64,000 nucleotides of DNA from Nocardia sp. BMG111209 (GCF_000381925.1 NZ_KB907307.1:1302001-1366000); one strand, 5' to 3'; counted from the first letter of the stretch, positions 8,079 through 17,437 are shown. The notes: generated from the letters alone by a model not told the origin. Translations and numbers: made by a program.

Positions 8079-9131
8079 ATGCGTGCGGCGGTTCTGCGTG
8101 GCGGCCGGGTCGAGACGCGGGTGATCGACGATCCGGTACCGGGTCCGGGGCAGTTGCTGGTGCGGTCGCTGGCGTGCGGTATCTGCGCCTCGGACCTGCA
8201 TTTCATGGACCATCCGGAGGCCGGCGCCGACGACGACAGTGGCATGTCGACCTACGACCGGGACGTCGACATCGTGATGGGCCACGAATACTGTGCGGAG
8301 GTCATCGGCTACGGGCCCGATACCGAGCGGCGGATCCCGCTGGGGACCCGGGTGAGTTCCCTGCCGATTCTGCGAACTGCCCACGGCCGCAGGATCATCG
8401 GGCAGAATCCGGACGCGCCGGGTGGGTTCGGGGAATATCTGCTGCTGGACGAGGCGCTGGCCCGGGTGGTGGTGTCGGATCTGCCCAGCGAGATCGTCTG
8501 CGTCGCCGACGCGATCTCGGTCGGCTGGTCGGCGGCCGCTCGCGCGCAGGTCACGACCCGGGAGGTGCCGCTGGTCATCGGGTGCGGCGCGATCGGGTTG
8601 TCGGTGATCGCGCATCTGGCGGCGCTCGGCGTCGGGCCGATCGTGGCGGTCGATTTCGTGGCCTCGCGGCGGGAGACCGCGCGGGCGATGGGGGCGCACG
8701 TCCTGGTCGATCCGGCGGAGGTCGCTCCCTTCCGGGCCTGGGGTGAGGTGGCTGCCGGTGCCGCGCAATCGGTTTCGGATCTGGTCGCGGCCGGCGGACC
8801 CGGGTGTGTGGTGTTCGAATGTGTCGGTGTGCCCGGCGTGCTGGATTCGATCATCACCGGGTGCCGGTACGGGACCCGGGTCTACTCCGTCGGCGGGCCC
8901 CCCGGTGGCGAGCATCTCAACACCCTGACGGCGAAACGTAAGGGCCTGAACATCCAGTTCGGCGGTGGTCCCCTGCCCGCGCACTGGGACGACGCGTTCG
9001 AGGCGGTCTGCTCCGGACGGCTGGACGTCACCCCGATGCTCGGTGCCACGGTCGGGCTCGGCGAGGTACCCGCGGCGCTGGATGCCGCCCGCGATGCCGC
9101 CGGCCCCGCCCGCATCGTCGTCGTCCCCTGA
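8079..9131 (+). CDS. Zinc-dependent alcohol dehydrogenase family protein
   Basis: 350 residues of the medium-chain dehydrogenase family. Seen: the catalytic zinc region GICASDLH, GHEYCAEV, a glycine-rich nucleotide loop VIGCGAIG, and the C-terminal substrate-loop region. No four-cysteine structural zinc lobe is present. It would oxidise an alcohol or reduce a ketone with NAD(P). ATG 8079 is chosen because GAAGGAG lies 6-7 bases upstream; the longer frame from 8022 has no ribosome-binding site. It is first in a plus-strand operon with a SnoaL-like protein (18 bases on) and an SDR. Confidence 0.88.
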   Translation: MRAAVLRGGRVETRVIDDPVPGPGQLLVRSLACGICASDLHFMDHPEAGADDDSGMSTYDRDVDIVMGHEYCAEVIGYGPDTERRIPLGTRVSSLPILRTAHGRRIIGQNPDAPGGFGEYLLLDEALARVVVSDLPSEIVCVADAISVGWSAAARAQVTTREVPLVIGCGAIGLSVIAHLAALGVGPIVAVDFVASRRETARAMGAHVLVDPAEVAPFRAWGEVAAGAAQSVSDLVAAGGPGCVVFECVGVPGVLDSIITGCRYGTRVYSVGGPPGGEHLNTLTAKRKGLNIQFGGGPLPAHWDDAFEAVCSGRLDVTPMLGATVGLGEVPAALDAARDAAGPARIVVVP

Positions 9132-9149
9132 AAGTGCCGAGGAGCGAAC

Positions 9150-9650
9150 ATGAGTGAGATCGAAGAGTTGCGTGCCGCGGTCGCGGCGCTGACCGAGCGC
9201 GTGCGAGAACTGGAGGACCACCGGGAGATCGGCCAGCTGGTCGCCCGGTACGGGCCCGCGGTGGACAGCGGGTCCGGTGACGCCGCGGCCGAATTGTGGA
9301 CCGAGGACGGCCTTTTCGCCGCCGTACCGCAGCTCACCATGCAGGGCCGGGCCGACATCCGGGCGATGGTGCACGGCGCCGGGCATCAGAGCCTGATCCA
9401 CAACGGATGCGCACACGTGCTGACCGTGCCGCACATCGAGATCGACGGCGATCGGGCCACCGGACGCAGCTACGCCCTCAACATCCGCTGGGACGCGGAC
9501 GCCGACCGGTTCTGGGTCGCCCGCGTCTCGGCCAACACCTGGACCTGGGTCCGCACCCCGGACGGCTGGCGGGTCAGCGAACGGATCAACGCCAACCTCG
9601 ACGGCACCGCCGACCACCGCGAGATGCTGGCGCCCGCCAAGGACAACTGA
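9150..9650 (+). CDS. SnoaL-like (NTF2-fold) protein
   Basis: 166 residues. An N-terminal helix (EELRAAVAALTERVRELED) is followed by an NTF2-like cone fold with the pattern REIGQLVARYGPAVDSG...LWTEDGLF...GRADIRAMVHG seen in SnoaL-like proteins. These act as isomerases, dehydratases or small hydroxylases on steroid-like or aromatic substrates. ATG 9150 has GAGGAG 6 bases upstream. It is cotranscribed between an alcohol dehydrogenase and an SDR, so it probably acts on an intermediate of the same route. Confidence 0.8.
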   Translation: MSEIEELRAAVAALTERVRELEDHREIGQLVARYGPAVDSGSGDAAAELWTEDGLFAAVPQLTMQGRADIRAMVHGAGHQSLIHNGCAHVLTVPHIEIDGDRATGRSYALNIRWDADADRFWVARVSANTWTWVRTPDGWRVSERINANLDGTADHREMLAPAKDN

Positions 9651-9690
9651 AATACGCACTCGCACAGCAGGTCTCGTGAAAGGATATATC

Positions 9691-10464
9691 GTGACCGACT
9701 TCTCCCGCAGCTACGGTTCCTGGGCGGTGATCGCGGGCGGTTCCGACGGTGTCGGCGCCGCGTTCGCGCACGGTCTCGCCGCGCGCGGCATGAACCTCGT
9801 CCTCGTCGCCCGCCGCGCCGCGGTCCTCGACGAGTGCGCCGCCGCCGTCACCTCGGAGTATCCCGTGCAGGTCCGCACGGTGACCCTGGATCTGGCCGGC
9901 GACACCGCGATCGCCGACCTGGAACGGGCCACCGCCGACCTCGAGATCGGGATGCTCGTCTACAACGCGGGTGCGGACACCCGCAGCGCCGAATTCCTCG
10001 AGCGCACCCTCGACGATCACCGTTCCCTGGTGCACCGCAACTGCATCAGCGTGCTGGAGGCCGCCTATCGCTTCGGCGGCCCCATGGTCGCCCGCGGCCG
10101 CGGTGCGGTGGTCCTCATCACCTCCGGCGCGGCGTGGGCCGGCGGGCGCACGCTGTCCTCGTACGGCGCCACCAAGGCCTTCGATCTCGTTCTCGGCGAA
10201 GGCTTGTGGGCCGAGTGGCGCGACACCGGCGTACATGTCCTGTCGCTGGTTCTCGGCGCCACCGACACGCCCTCGCTGCACCGGACGATGGACCCCGGCG
10301 ATCGTGCCCTGGCCGATCCGCACGATGTCGCCGAGCAGGCCCTGGACCATCTCGCCGACGGGCCCACCTGGATCTACGGCAGCGAGAACCCCACCGGTGG
10401 TTCACCGTTCGGCTCGCTGGACCGGCGCAGTGCGGTGCTCGCGATGAGCGCGCCCCGGCACTGA
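9691..10464 (+). CDS. Short-chain dehydrogenase/reductase
   Basis: About 257 residues. Nucleotide motif GGSDGVGAAFA replaces the usual TGxxxGxG, NAG follows, and the catalytic Ser...YGATK is intact. It is likely an NADP-linked ketone or alcohol oxidoreductase. GTG 9691 is preferred over GTG 9676 because AAGGA lies 6 bases before 9691 and would be inside the longer reading. It closes the plus-strand operon begun by the zinc alcohol dehydrogenase and is followed by a hairpin facing a convergent gene. Confidence 0.85.
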   Translation: MTDFSRSYGSWAVIAGGSDGVGAAFAHGLAARGMNLVLVARRAAVLDECAAAVTSEYPVQVRTVTLDLAGDTAIADLERATADLEIGMLVYNAGADTRSAEFLERTLDDHRSLVHRNCISVLEAAYRFGGPMVARGRGAVVLITSGAAWAGGRTLSSYGATKAFDLVLGEGLWAEWRDTGVHVLSLVLGATDTPSLHRTMDPGDRALADPHDVAEQALDHLADGPTWIYGSENPTGGSPFGSLDRRSAVLAMSAPRH

Positions 10465-10480
10465 CCACGAATCCGCTACC

Positions 10481-10504
10481 GGCCGAGGCGATCACACCTC
10501 GGCC
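10481..10504. terminator. Bidirectional hairpin between convergent genes
   Basis: GGCCGAGG (10481-10488) and CCTCGGCC (10497-10504) form an 8-base perfect stem with an 8-base loop. It lies in the 54-base gap between the plus-strand SDR and the minus-strand DapB-like gene, so it can end both transcripts. Confidence 0.6.
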
Positions 10505-10518
10505 CGGCAGCGGGGGCG

Positions 10519-11589
10519 TCAGGCCAGGGTGGTGACGATGTGCGGCAGATCGGCGGTGGTGCGGATGCCCGGCGCCGCCGCGCACACCGCGGCGACCGCG
10601 TTCACGGCCCGGTTCGCGGTGTAACCCGGGGATACCGCCGGCAGCCGGTCCGGCGCCACCGGGAAACGGATGTCGACGTCGAGGGGGGCATCGCCGTCGA
10701 CATGGACGTGCCAGCCGTCGTCGCCGCGCAGGGCCCACTGCTGGTCCAGATCCGTGGTGCAGTACCAGTTGGCGGTGAAGGTCATCAGCGGCCGGCCGCC
10801 GGAGATGCCGGTGACGGTGATCCGCAGGCCCGCAACGGTGCCCGCCTCGATCTTGCCGGCGGCCACGGTGACGTCGTGGGTGGCGGTGGCCAATTCTCCG
10901 CGGGATTCGACCGAATCCAGTGGGCGGCCGAGGGTTTCGGCGAGCAGCCGCAGCGACGGGCCGAAGTTCCCGGCGATGTAGCCGAGCATGTTCTCGTCGA
11001 AAGCGCCTGCGGGACGGCCGAATCCCATGATGTCGAAGATCATGATCGGCGAGTCCCGCCGGGACACGTCCGCGTACTCGTTGATGGTCAGATGATTCAG
11101 CCGGCGCTGGACCGAGGCGAGCACCAGCGGCAGCGCCTCGGTGATGAACCCGGGGCTGCTGCCGGTGCTGTACACCGACGTTCCGCCCGTCGCGCACGCG
11201 GTCTCCACCCGTTCGCGCAGGGCCGGATCCATGGTGCCGGGATTGTGGAAATCACCGCAGGTGGTGACCACGTTGACACCGGCGGCGAGCAATCGGCACA
11301 GATCGTCCGGATCGCACAGGATCGGCATATACAGGACGCAGTCCGGTTTCGCCGCGAGAATGGTCTCGATATCAGCCGTGGCGGTCACGCCGGTCACGGT
11401 GTCCAGTCCGGACAAGGTGCCTGCGTCGCTGCCTTGTTTACCGTCCGAATAGACCCGCAGCCCGACCAGGGTCATATCCGGATGTTCGATGACCGACCGC
11501 AGTGCGTGCGTGCCGATGGTCCCGGTCGCCCACTGCGCGACGCGCAGGTTGCGCGGTGATACGGCCTGTTCGGGGGTGGTGGCAGTCAT
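10519..11589 (-). CDS. Dihydrodipicolinate reductase-like NAD(P)H-dependent protein
   Basis: 356 residues. An N-terminal Rossmann fold (AQWATGTIGTHALRSVI) is followed by a mixed domain typical of the DapB-like or amine-dehydrogenase-like family common in Mycobacteriales. True DapB lysine enzymes are shorter and lack this C-terminal half, so a lysine role is unlikely. Family members often occur in steroid and fatty acid gene sets. ATG 11589 is preferred; GAGAGAG lies just before it, and the longer frame upstream has AT-rich non-coding character. The divergent TetR at 11803 is the nearest regulator. Confidence 0.8.
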   Translation of the reverse strand: MTATTPEQAVSPRNLRVAQWATGTIGTHALRSVIEHPDMTLVGLRVYSDGKQGSDAGTLSGLDTVTGVTATADIETILAAKPDCVLYMPILCDPDDLCRLLAAGVNVVTTCGDFHNPGTMDPALRERVETACATGGTSVYSTGSSPGFITEALPLVLASVQRRLNHLTINEYADVSRRDSPIMIFDIMGFGRPAGAFDENMLGYIAGNFGPSLRLLAETLGRPLDSVESRGELATATHDVTVAAGKIEAGTVAGLRITVTGISGGRPLMTFTANWYCTTDLDQQWALRGDDGWHVHVDGDAPLDVDIRFPVAPDRLPAVSPGYTANRAVNAVAAVCAAAPGIRTTADLPHIVTTLA

Positions 11590-11802
11590 AACTCTCTCGT
11601 CACATCCGTTTCGTGGCCGCAGATATCGGCCGCTCTCGACGGTAACCGACTTCCCGGAAATAAAGAACAACATTCTTGGATCTGTCCGAATATACTCACG
11701 GCCGGTGCGACGGCCTCGAAAATTCGCACGGAGAAAGTCCGCGGCACCGAAATGAAATGGTGCGCGGATATTTCACGACCGCATATTCGATTTTCGGGCG
11801 GA

Positions 11803-12375
11803 TCAGCGGTCCGGTGCGTCGTGCAGGCCGCGGACCAGCAGGCGCCAGCACTCCTCGGCGACGACCAGTCGCGTCGGGGGCGCCGTCCTCAGTACCATCG
11901 CCGCCACCATGCCCACCGCGAGGAACAGATCCTGCGGGGTGACGTCGCGGCGGAAGCCCACCCGTAATCGTTCGTCGGCGAGTTTGGTGGCGAGCAGGGT
12001 GTTGAACCGCAACCCGATCCGCGCCAATTGCGGGTCGGGACTGGAGGGTTCGAGCATCGCCATGAACGCCGCCGACGCGGCCAGCTGCTCGATGATCATC
12101 ACCATGACCTCGTCGAGGGTGGTGCCCGGCCCGGCGGCCCGCTGCTCGAGGAGGTCGACATCGTCCTCGAACACGGCCAGCGCGATGGTCTCCCGGGTCG
12201 GGAAGTGCCGGTACAGGCTGGCCTGCCCGACGCCGGCCACGCGCGCCACCCGCGCCATCGACGCGGTGTAGCCCTCCTCGGCGAACACCTCTCTGGCGGC
12301 CGCGACCAGCGCCGCGCGGTTCTCCGCGGCCGCCGCAGGTCCGCGGTTGACTCGCGGCTGTGATGTCACACACAC
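11803..12375 (-). CDS. TetR-family transcriptional regulator
   Basis: 190 residues with a clear HTH (AREVFAEEGYTASMARVARVAGVGQASLYRHFP, about residues 28-60). The start is taken as GTG 12375; GTG 12369 is possible. A small dyad TGTGA-TG-TCACA overlaps the start codons and may be an autoregulatory site. The 213-base gap to the DapB-like gene on the same strand shows no other gene. Target is not known; the adjacent oxidoreductases are the natural candidates. Confidence 0.85.
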   Translation of the reverse strand: MCVTSQPRVNRGPAAAAENRAALVAAAREVFAEEGYTASMARVARVAGVGQASLYRHFPTRETIALAVFEDDVDLLEQRAAGPGTTLDEVMVMIIEQLAASAAFMAMLEPSSPDPQLARIGLRFNTLLATKLADERLRVGFRRDVTPQDLFLAVGMVAAMVLRTAPPTRLVVAEECWRLLVRGLHDAPDR

Positions 12376-12430
12376 GACCCTAGCATCAAACCGGAGAGGG
12401 CTATCCGGTTTTGGCCGACTCGGATTCCGG

Positions 12431-13441
12431 TCAATCCCCCAGCGTCCCGTTGATGGTCAGGTAGAAGCTGGGCAACTTCACCGCGGGCTTGCTGCTGCGG
12501 ACCCGGATCCGGACCACCGCATCCGGCGCGTTCGCGGCGACGAGAATCCGGGTCTCCACCATGCGCGTCGTCGGTGAGTCCGACAGTTCTCCGCGTGCGA
12601 CAATCGCTCCGTCGCACTCTATTTCGAGCAGATCGGCCTCGGCGTCCGCGTCCGTCCGCGCCCAGGCGAACAGTCGATAGGCGATACCCGGCGCGAGACC
12701 GCCGCCGCCGAGCCGGACCGTCGCGCCGTCGGCGGCGATCAGCGGGACAACCTCGCCGGTGCGTCCGAAGACGTCCTGGTCACCACCGGAGACGCTGACC
12801 CGGTCCCACGGCAGCGGCGCACCCGCGCTGAGCCGCACCCCGGCCCGATCGTCGCCACCGTGGAGGGAGGCGGACGGCGGCCCGCCGTAGCGATGGGTCC
12901 AATCACCGATCATCGTCCACCGCGCGACCGGTGGGTTCGATACCGAACGGGCATAACGGTATTCACCGGTCACGAGTCCGATCAGGAAGTCGGTCATGGT
13001 GCCGTCGTATCTCGTCCAGATCGCGGGCCCGTGCAGATGTGCGAGCACCGTCCACCCGTCGGGATCCGCACCCTCGGTGACCCAGAAGAACATATCGCCG
13101 CCGGTACTACCGCCCCACTGGAGCAGACCTCCCGGCGCCGGATAGCCGACCAGCGGATTGCCGTCCTCGTCGTCCTCGTGGAACACCTCGTCGGCGATCA
13201 GGCCCTGCGCATTGTCGATCAGCGAGGTGAGCCGGACCTGACCGTTGCTCCGGCGCGAGACCGGGTACAGCACATGCAGATCGGCGATCCGGCCGTTCCC
13301 GTAGTTGTCGATGAAATCCCGATAGTCCGACGGCAGCCGGACTCCACAGGCCGATTCGATGTCGTCCCACGGCGGCGGCACCGCCGCGGGCAGCGGTGAC
13401 GGCGCCATGATTCCCCGCAGCCGCGCGACCGACTCGTGCAT
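12431..13441 (-). CDS. SMI1/KNR4 (SUKH) domain protein with a C-terminal beta-sandwich
   Basis: 336 residues. The first 180 residues have the SUKH pattern: PPPWDDIESACGVRLPSDYRDF, YGNGRI, and a run of aromatic strands ending in a WTRYDGTMTDFL motif. SUKH proteins often serve as immunity proteins against polymorphic toxins or as peptide-binding regulators. Residues about 200-336 form a separate beta-rich domain (a carbohydrate-binding-like look). ATG 13441 has AAGGAG 7 bases upstream. It follows the ECF sigma gene by 40 bases on the same strand, so both are probably one transcript. No toxin gene lies beside it. Confidence 0.7.
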   Translation of the reverse strand: MHESVARLRGIMAPSPLPAAVPPPWDDIESACGVRLPSDYRDFIDNYGNGRIADLHVLYPVSRRSNGQVRLTSLIDNAQGLIADEVFHEDDEDGNPLVGYPAPGGLLQWGGSTGGDMFFWVTEGADPDGWTVLAHLHGPAIWTRYDGTMTDFLIGLVTGEYRYARSVSNPPVARWTMIGDWTHRYGGPPSASLHGGDDRAGVRLSAGAPLPWDRVSVSGGDQDVFGRTGEVVPLIAADGATVRLGGGGLAPGIAYRLFAWARTDADAEADLLEIECDGAIVARGELSDSPTTRMVETRILVAANAPDAVVRIRVRSSKPAVKLPSFYLTINGTLGD

Positions 13442-13481
13442 TCCCGAACTCCTTCCGAAATCCCTTTCGCCACACAGTCTG

Positions 13482-14507
13482 TCAATCCGCGCCGGGGAGG
13501 GTCCGGGGTAGGCCGAAGCGCGCCATGACGGTGGTGTCGAAGAAGCCGGTGATGGCGGCGATACGGTCGCCGGCGATGGTGAGGACCACGAGCGCGTACG
13601 CGCGGTGGACACCGGTGTGCGGGTCCGCCGGATACAGGCCGAAGGCCGGCTGGCCGTTGGCGCGGGTGGGTATCACACGGTAGCGGCGGCCGGGCCGGAA
13701 AGTGGTGGCGGCCAGCAGAAGCCGGGCCGATTCGATACCGCGGTATTCGAGCATGGCCGGGGGCATGGACAGTCGCACATCCGTGACGAGCAGGTCGATC
13801 AGGGCGTCCAGATCGGCACGTTGCATGGCGTCGGTGAACCTGGCGACGAGCCGATGCTCGGCGGCGGTGTCGGGTCGCCGCGCTGTCGCCCGGCCACCGG
13901 AGTCGGCCAGGTGGTCGTCGACCGCGGCCCGCGCACGTTTGAGCGCGCTGTGCACGGATTCGCTTGTGGCATCGAGCATCTCGGCCACTTCGGCGGCGTG
14001 GTAGCCCAGCACGTCGCGCAGGACCAGCACGGCCCGCTGGCGCGGCGGCAGCAGTTGCAGGGCGGTGACGAAAGCCAGCGAGATGGCCTCCGTGAGGTCG
14101 TAGCGGGCCTCCGGTCCGGGCCGTTGATCGAGCAGGGCGTCGGGATAGGGCTCCAGCCACGGCGGGGCGTCGCCGGCGCCGGCGGATTCGGGCAGGGCGT
14201 CCTCGGGATACGGGGCGGCGATGCGGGGTCGTCGACTGTCCGCGCGCAGCTTGTCCAGGCAGCGATTGGTCGCGATCTTGTAGAGCCAGGTGCGCAGCGA
14301 GGACCGCCGGCCGAATTCGCCGAGGTTACGCCAGGCGGACACCAGCGTCTCCTGGAGTGCGTCCTCGGCGTCCTGCAGCGATCCGAGAATGCGGTAACAG
14401 TGCACCTGCAACTCGTGCGAGTGGCCCGCGACCAGATCGCGGAACGCGTCGTGATCGCCGGCCCGGGCCCGCGCGATCAGGTCCGTCGTGTCCATCGGCA
14501 TCGGCAT
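13482..14507 (-). CDS. ECF sigma-70 family factor with C-terminal SnoaL-like domain
   Basis: 341 residues. Region 2 (DAFRDLVAGHSHELQVHCYRILGSLQDAEDALQETLVSAW), region 4 (LQLLPPRQRAVLVLRDVLGYHAAEVAEMLDATSESVHSALKRAR), then an NTF2/SnoaL fold of about 130 residues. This architecture is that of the SigG/TIGR02960 group, where the C-terminal domain modulates activity in place of an anti-sigma factor. ATG 14507 is assumed, but a second ATG four codons on is equally possible. A dihydrofolate-reductase-like gene is divergent at 14695, an arrangement seen with this sigma class. Confidence 0.88.
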   Translation of the reverse strand: MPMPMDTTDLIARARAGDHDAFRDLVAGHSHELQVHCYRILGSLQDAEDALQETLVSAWRNLGEFGRRSSLRTWLYKIATNRCLDKLRADSRRPRIAAPYPEDALPESAGAGDAPPWLEPYPDALLDQRPGPEARYDLTEAISLAFVTALQLLPPRQRAVLVLRDVLGYHAAEVAEMLDATSESVHSALKRARAAVDDHLADSGGRATARRPDTAAEHRLVARFTDAMQRADLDALIDLLVTDVRLSMPPAMLEYRGIESARLLLAATTFRPGRRYRVIPTRANGQPAFGLYPADPHTGVHRAYALVVLTIAGDRIAAITGFFDTTVMARFGLPRTLPGAD

Positions 14508-14694
14508 ACATTCTCGCCTTTCGTTCGTCCTGCGGGGAGCCGCGTCCGGTCTCCTGACTGTGCAGACGCCGCCGGCCCCGCGAATCGGGCGGTGGCCGCG
14601 CCCAATTCGCGCATGCGCCGGCGTCTACCCGATCGACGGAAGCCGCATCGACGGCGCGGCATCCGGACCGCAGAATTCTCGAAGGAGTACGGAA

Positions 14695-15300
14695 ATGGGA
14701 AAGATCGTCATCAGTGCCAATCTCACACTCGACGGAGAGGTCCGGGATCCGGACGGTGCCGAAGGCTTCGAGCTGGGCGGCTGGTTCCACCAGTCCGTGG
14801 GCAGCGCGGACCTCGAGGCGTGGGCCGCCCGCGAGACCGAGGAACTGCTCGCTGCCGAAGCGCTACTGCTGGGCAAGCGTAGCGGCGAGTGGTTCGCATC
14901 CCGGATGCTGCCGCACGACGGTGTCGGCGGCGCCGAGGTCCGCGTGAGCCGCGCGTGGGCGGACCGGATGAACACCCTCCCCAAGTACATCGTGTCGTCG
15001 ACGCTCGAGGACGTTCGATGGAACAACGCCACGATCCTGGACGGCGATGCGGTGCAGGCGATTTCGACATTGAAGCAGGAGGTGGACGGCGAAATCCTCG
15101 TCTACGGCAGCTATCGTCTCGTGCCCACGCTGATCGCGGAGAACCTGGCCGACGAACTGCGCCTGGTGGTCTTCCCGGTCGTCGTCGGTACCGGTCGGCG
15201 CATCTTCGACGAGATCACCGACAAGAAGCCGCTGCGCCTGGTCGACACCCGGAAGCTCGGTGACGGCCTCGTGTTCCAGCGCTACGAATTCCTGCGGTAG
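14695..15300 (+). CDS. Dihydrofolate reductase/RibD C-terminal family protein
   Basis: 201 residues. MGKIVISANLTLDG at the start and LADELRLVVFPVVVGTGRRIF near the end are signature stretches of the RibD C-terminal (DHFR-like) fold. The proteins of this group that sit near ECF sigma factors are usually not folate enzymes but NADPH-dependent reductases of unknown substrate. ATG 14695 has GAAGGAG 7 bases upstream. It is divergent from the sigma gene across 187 bases with no other gene, and a strong hairpin follows it. Confidence 0.85.
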   Translation: MGKIVISANLTLDGEVRDPDGAEGFELGGWFHQSVGSADLEAWAARETEELLAAEALLLGKRSGEWFASRMLPHDGVGGAEVRVSRAWADRMNTLPKYIVSSTLEDVRWNNATILDGDAVQAISTLKQEVDGEILVYGSYRLVPTLIAENLADELRLVVFPVVVGTGRRIFDEITDKKPLRLVDTRKLGDGLVFQRYEFLR

Positions 15301-15339
15301 GCAGCGACTCGCCTGCGCCGGAATCGAAAACGGCCTGCG

Positions 15340-15375
15340 GGTGCCACGGTGGCCGTGGACGGTCGCCGTGGCACC
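15340..15375. terminator. Strong hairpin after the DHFR-like gene
   Basis: GGTGCCACGG (15340-15349) and CCGTGGCACC (15366-15375) are perfectly complementary over 10 bases with a 16-base loop. It begins 40 bases past the stop of the DHFR-like gene and precedes the promoter region of the next plus-strand gene. Confidence 0.65.
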
Positions 15376-15454
15376 GGATTCTACCGGTGGATTAATATAC
15401 TGACGGTCGATAAACTTGTAGCAAAGATCCGCCGCCCAGAGAGCAGGAGCGCAC

Positions 15455-16702
15455 ATGGTCAGCGTCGATTTCCGTACCCGGCCCACCGGCGAGGCCGACC
15501 TCACAGATCTCGCCACCTTCCGGGAGACGCGCCTGCCCGCACTGCTCGACCGGCACGGGCACGAGGCGGGCCGGGCCGCCGGGCGCCTCGGCCTGCACCC
15601 GCTGACGCTCCGGGTCGGCGACGAACTCCTGACGCTCGTACCCGGCGGGGATCGGATCGCGGCGCGGACGGTCGAATCGGACACGCTGGTCGTCGATTTG
15701 GACGCGCGGACCTTCGCCGACCTGGTCCAGGATGTGGTGTCCACCTTCGGGGCGCAGATGACCGGCCGCGCGGAGATCGCGCGCGGTACGGTCGCCGCAT
15801 TCGTCGAATGGGAACCGGTGCTGCGCTGCCTGATCGACGGCCGCCCGGTCTACGAACCCGGCAGTATCGACTTCCGCGATCGCGCGGGCCGGCCGCTGGA
15901 TCCGGCCGGATCCTTCACTCTCGCAGACGATCCCGCCGATATCGGCCACTTCCTCGCCGAGGTCGGCTACCTGCATCTGCGGAACGTGTTCACCGAGCCG
16001 GAGATGGCGCAGGTCTCCGCGGAACTGGATGCCGCGATCGCCGAGGCCACTCGCGACGACGGCGCCTCCTGGTGGGCGCGCACCGAACCCGGCGGCTGGT
16101 ACCCCGCGCGCATCCTCGGCTTCAATCACAAGTCCCCGGCGCTGCGCGAACTCCTCACCGACTCCCGCTTCCGTGCCCTGGCCACCTTCACCGACGACGA
16201 CTGGATCCAGGGCGATCCGGATCTGGACGACTGTGCGGAAGGGTTGCTGAAGAAGGTCGGCGTCGTCGAGGGCGCCTCGGATGTCAGCTGGCACAAGGAC
16301 TGCACGATGGGCGGCCACAGTCACCACTGCGCCGGTCTGGTCGTCGGCATCTCGGTGACGAGCGCCGGGCGCGAGACCGGCGAACTCGGCGTGGTCCCGG
16401 GTTCCCACCGGGCCAACATCGCGACCCTGGGCATCGAGGGGCTCGATCTGCCCCGGCTGGCGCTGCCCACGAACGCCGGCGATCTGACCGTGCACTGTTC
16501 CTGCACCCTGCACATGAGCCGCCCGCCGGTGACCGGCGAACGCCGCGTGGTCTACACCGGTCTGCGACTCGCCGGCGGCGACGAGCCCGCCCCCGACCGG
16601 GCCGAAGTGCGCCGTCGCCGGGCCGCGCTCAACGATCGGGTGATCGAACGCCGCACCACCGACCGCCGCGACCGGGTGCGGCTCGGCAGCCACGACCTGT
16701 GA
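15455..16702 (+). CDS. Phytanoyl-CoA dioxygenase-like Fe(II)/2-oxoglutarate oxygenase
   Basis: 415 residues. The iron-binding facial triad begins WHKD (HxD) in SWHKDCTMGGHSHH and its distal His is in the TVHCSCTLHMSRPP region. An acidic cofactor region (ETGELGVVPGSHR) is typical of the PhyH family. About 200 N-terminal residues before the oxygenase core resemble a separate domain. The role is hydroxylation of an unknown substrate using O2 and 2-oxoglutarate. ATG 15455 follows AGGAG at 6 bases. An AT-rich promoter-like stretch (15390-15425) precedes it. The TetR 116 bases downstream on the same strand may control it. Confidence 0.83.
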   Translation: MVSVDFRTRPTGEADLTDLATFRETRLPALLDRHGHEAGRAAGRLGLHPLTLRVGDELLTLVPGGDRIAARTVESDTLVVDLDARTFADLVQDVVSTFGAQMTGRAEIARGTVAAFVEWEPVLRCLIDGRPVYEPGSIDFRDRAGRPLDPAGSFTLADDPADIGHFLAEVGYLHLRNVFTEPEMAQVSAELDAAIAEATRDDGASWWARTEPGGWYPARILGFNHKSPALRELLTDSRFRALATFTDDDWIQGDPDLDDCAEGLLKKVGVVEGASDVSWHKDCTMGGHSHHCAGLVVGISVTSAGRETGELGVVPGSHRANIATLGIEGLDLPRLALPTNAGDLTVHCSCTLHMSRPPVTGERRVVYTGLRLAGGDEPAPDRAEVRRRRAALNDRVIERRTTDRRDRVRLGSHDL

Positions 16703-16817
16703 ACCGATCACGGCCCGTCGGGAAGGACCGATCCGTCCCGGGAATATAGTCTTGCGGTAGTTTCCCGCCGCCCGCTGTGGATCCGCAGAACCGACGGCGA
16801 CGAGGTGAGGAGCAGAG

Positions 16818-17426
16818 ATGAGTGCGTCGAGCGTCCCGGCTGCCGCGCGCAGGCAATTCGTCCCGCCGCCACCCCCGCGGACCCCGAAGGCCGCCGGAAC
16901 GCGGCGGCTGCTGCTGGATCTGGCCGCCCGGCTGTTCATCGAACGCGGCTACAGCGCGGTGTCGATGAACGATATCGCGGTCGCGGCCGGCCTGACCAAG
17001 GGCGCCGTGTACGGCCACTTCCGCTCCAAGGGTCAGCTGCTGGTCGAGGTCATCCGCTGGAAGCATGCCGAACGGGAACAGTCCCCCGAATTTCTTGCGG
17101 CACTGGGTGATCCGGACCATGCCCTGGATCTGATGTACGACGAGGCCGGGCGCGAGATCCGGCTGCTGGACGTCGACGCCGCCGCGGCCGCGCGCCACGA
17201 CCCCGACATCGCCGCCGGCATGGAGGAACTGCACCGCGAACGCCACGACTGGATCAGGAACGCGATCGTCGGGGTCGCCGACCCCGACGTCGCCACCTGG
17301 CTGATCTTCGTGCTGTCCCTCGGCATCGGCATGCGCGAAGCCACCGGCGCGCCGATGCCGGACCTCGAGCGGCTGCGCACGGGCCTGCGCACCGCCCTGA
17401 ACTCCCTGGGCGACCAACGGGATTGA
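16818..17426 (+). CDS. TetR-family transcriptional regulator
   Basis: 202 residues. A proline-rich N-terminal arm is followed by a classic HTH (AARLFIERGYSAVSMNDIAVAAGLTKGAVYGHFRSKGQL, about residues 38-74). It sits between a PhyH-type oxygenase and a convergent MaoC gene. A weak dyad (GGGAA at 16740-16744 with TTCCC at 16762-16766) lies upstream and could be its operator. No direct evidence of target. Confidence 0.85.
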   Translation: MSASSVPAAARRQFVPPPPPRTPKAAGTRRLLLDLAARLFIERGYSAVSMNDIAVAAGLTKGAVYGHFRSKGQLLVEVIRWKHAEREQSPEFLAALGDPDHALDLMYDEAGREIRLLDVDAAAAARHDPDIAAGMEELHRERHDWIRNAIVGVADPDVATWLIFVLSLGIGMREATGAPMPDLERLRTGLRTALNSLGDQRD

Positions 17427-17437
17427 CCGCGACCGGT

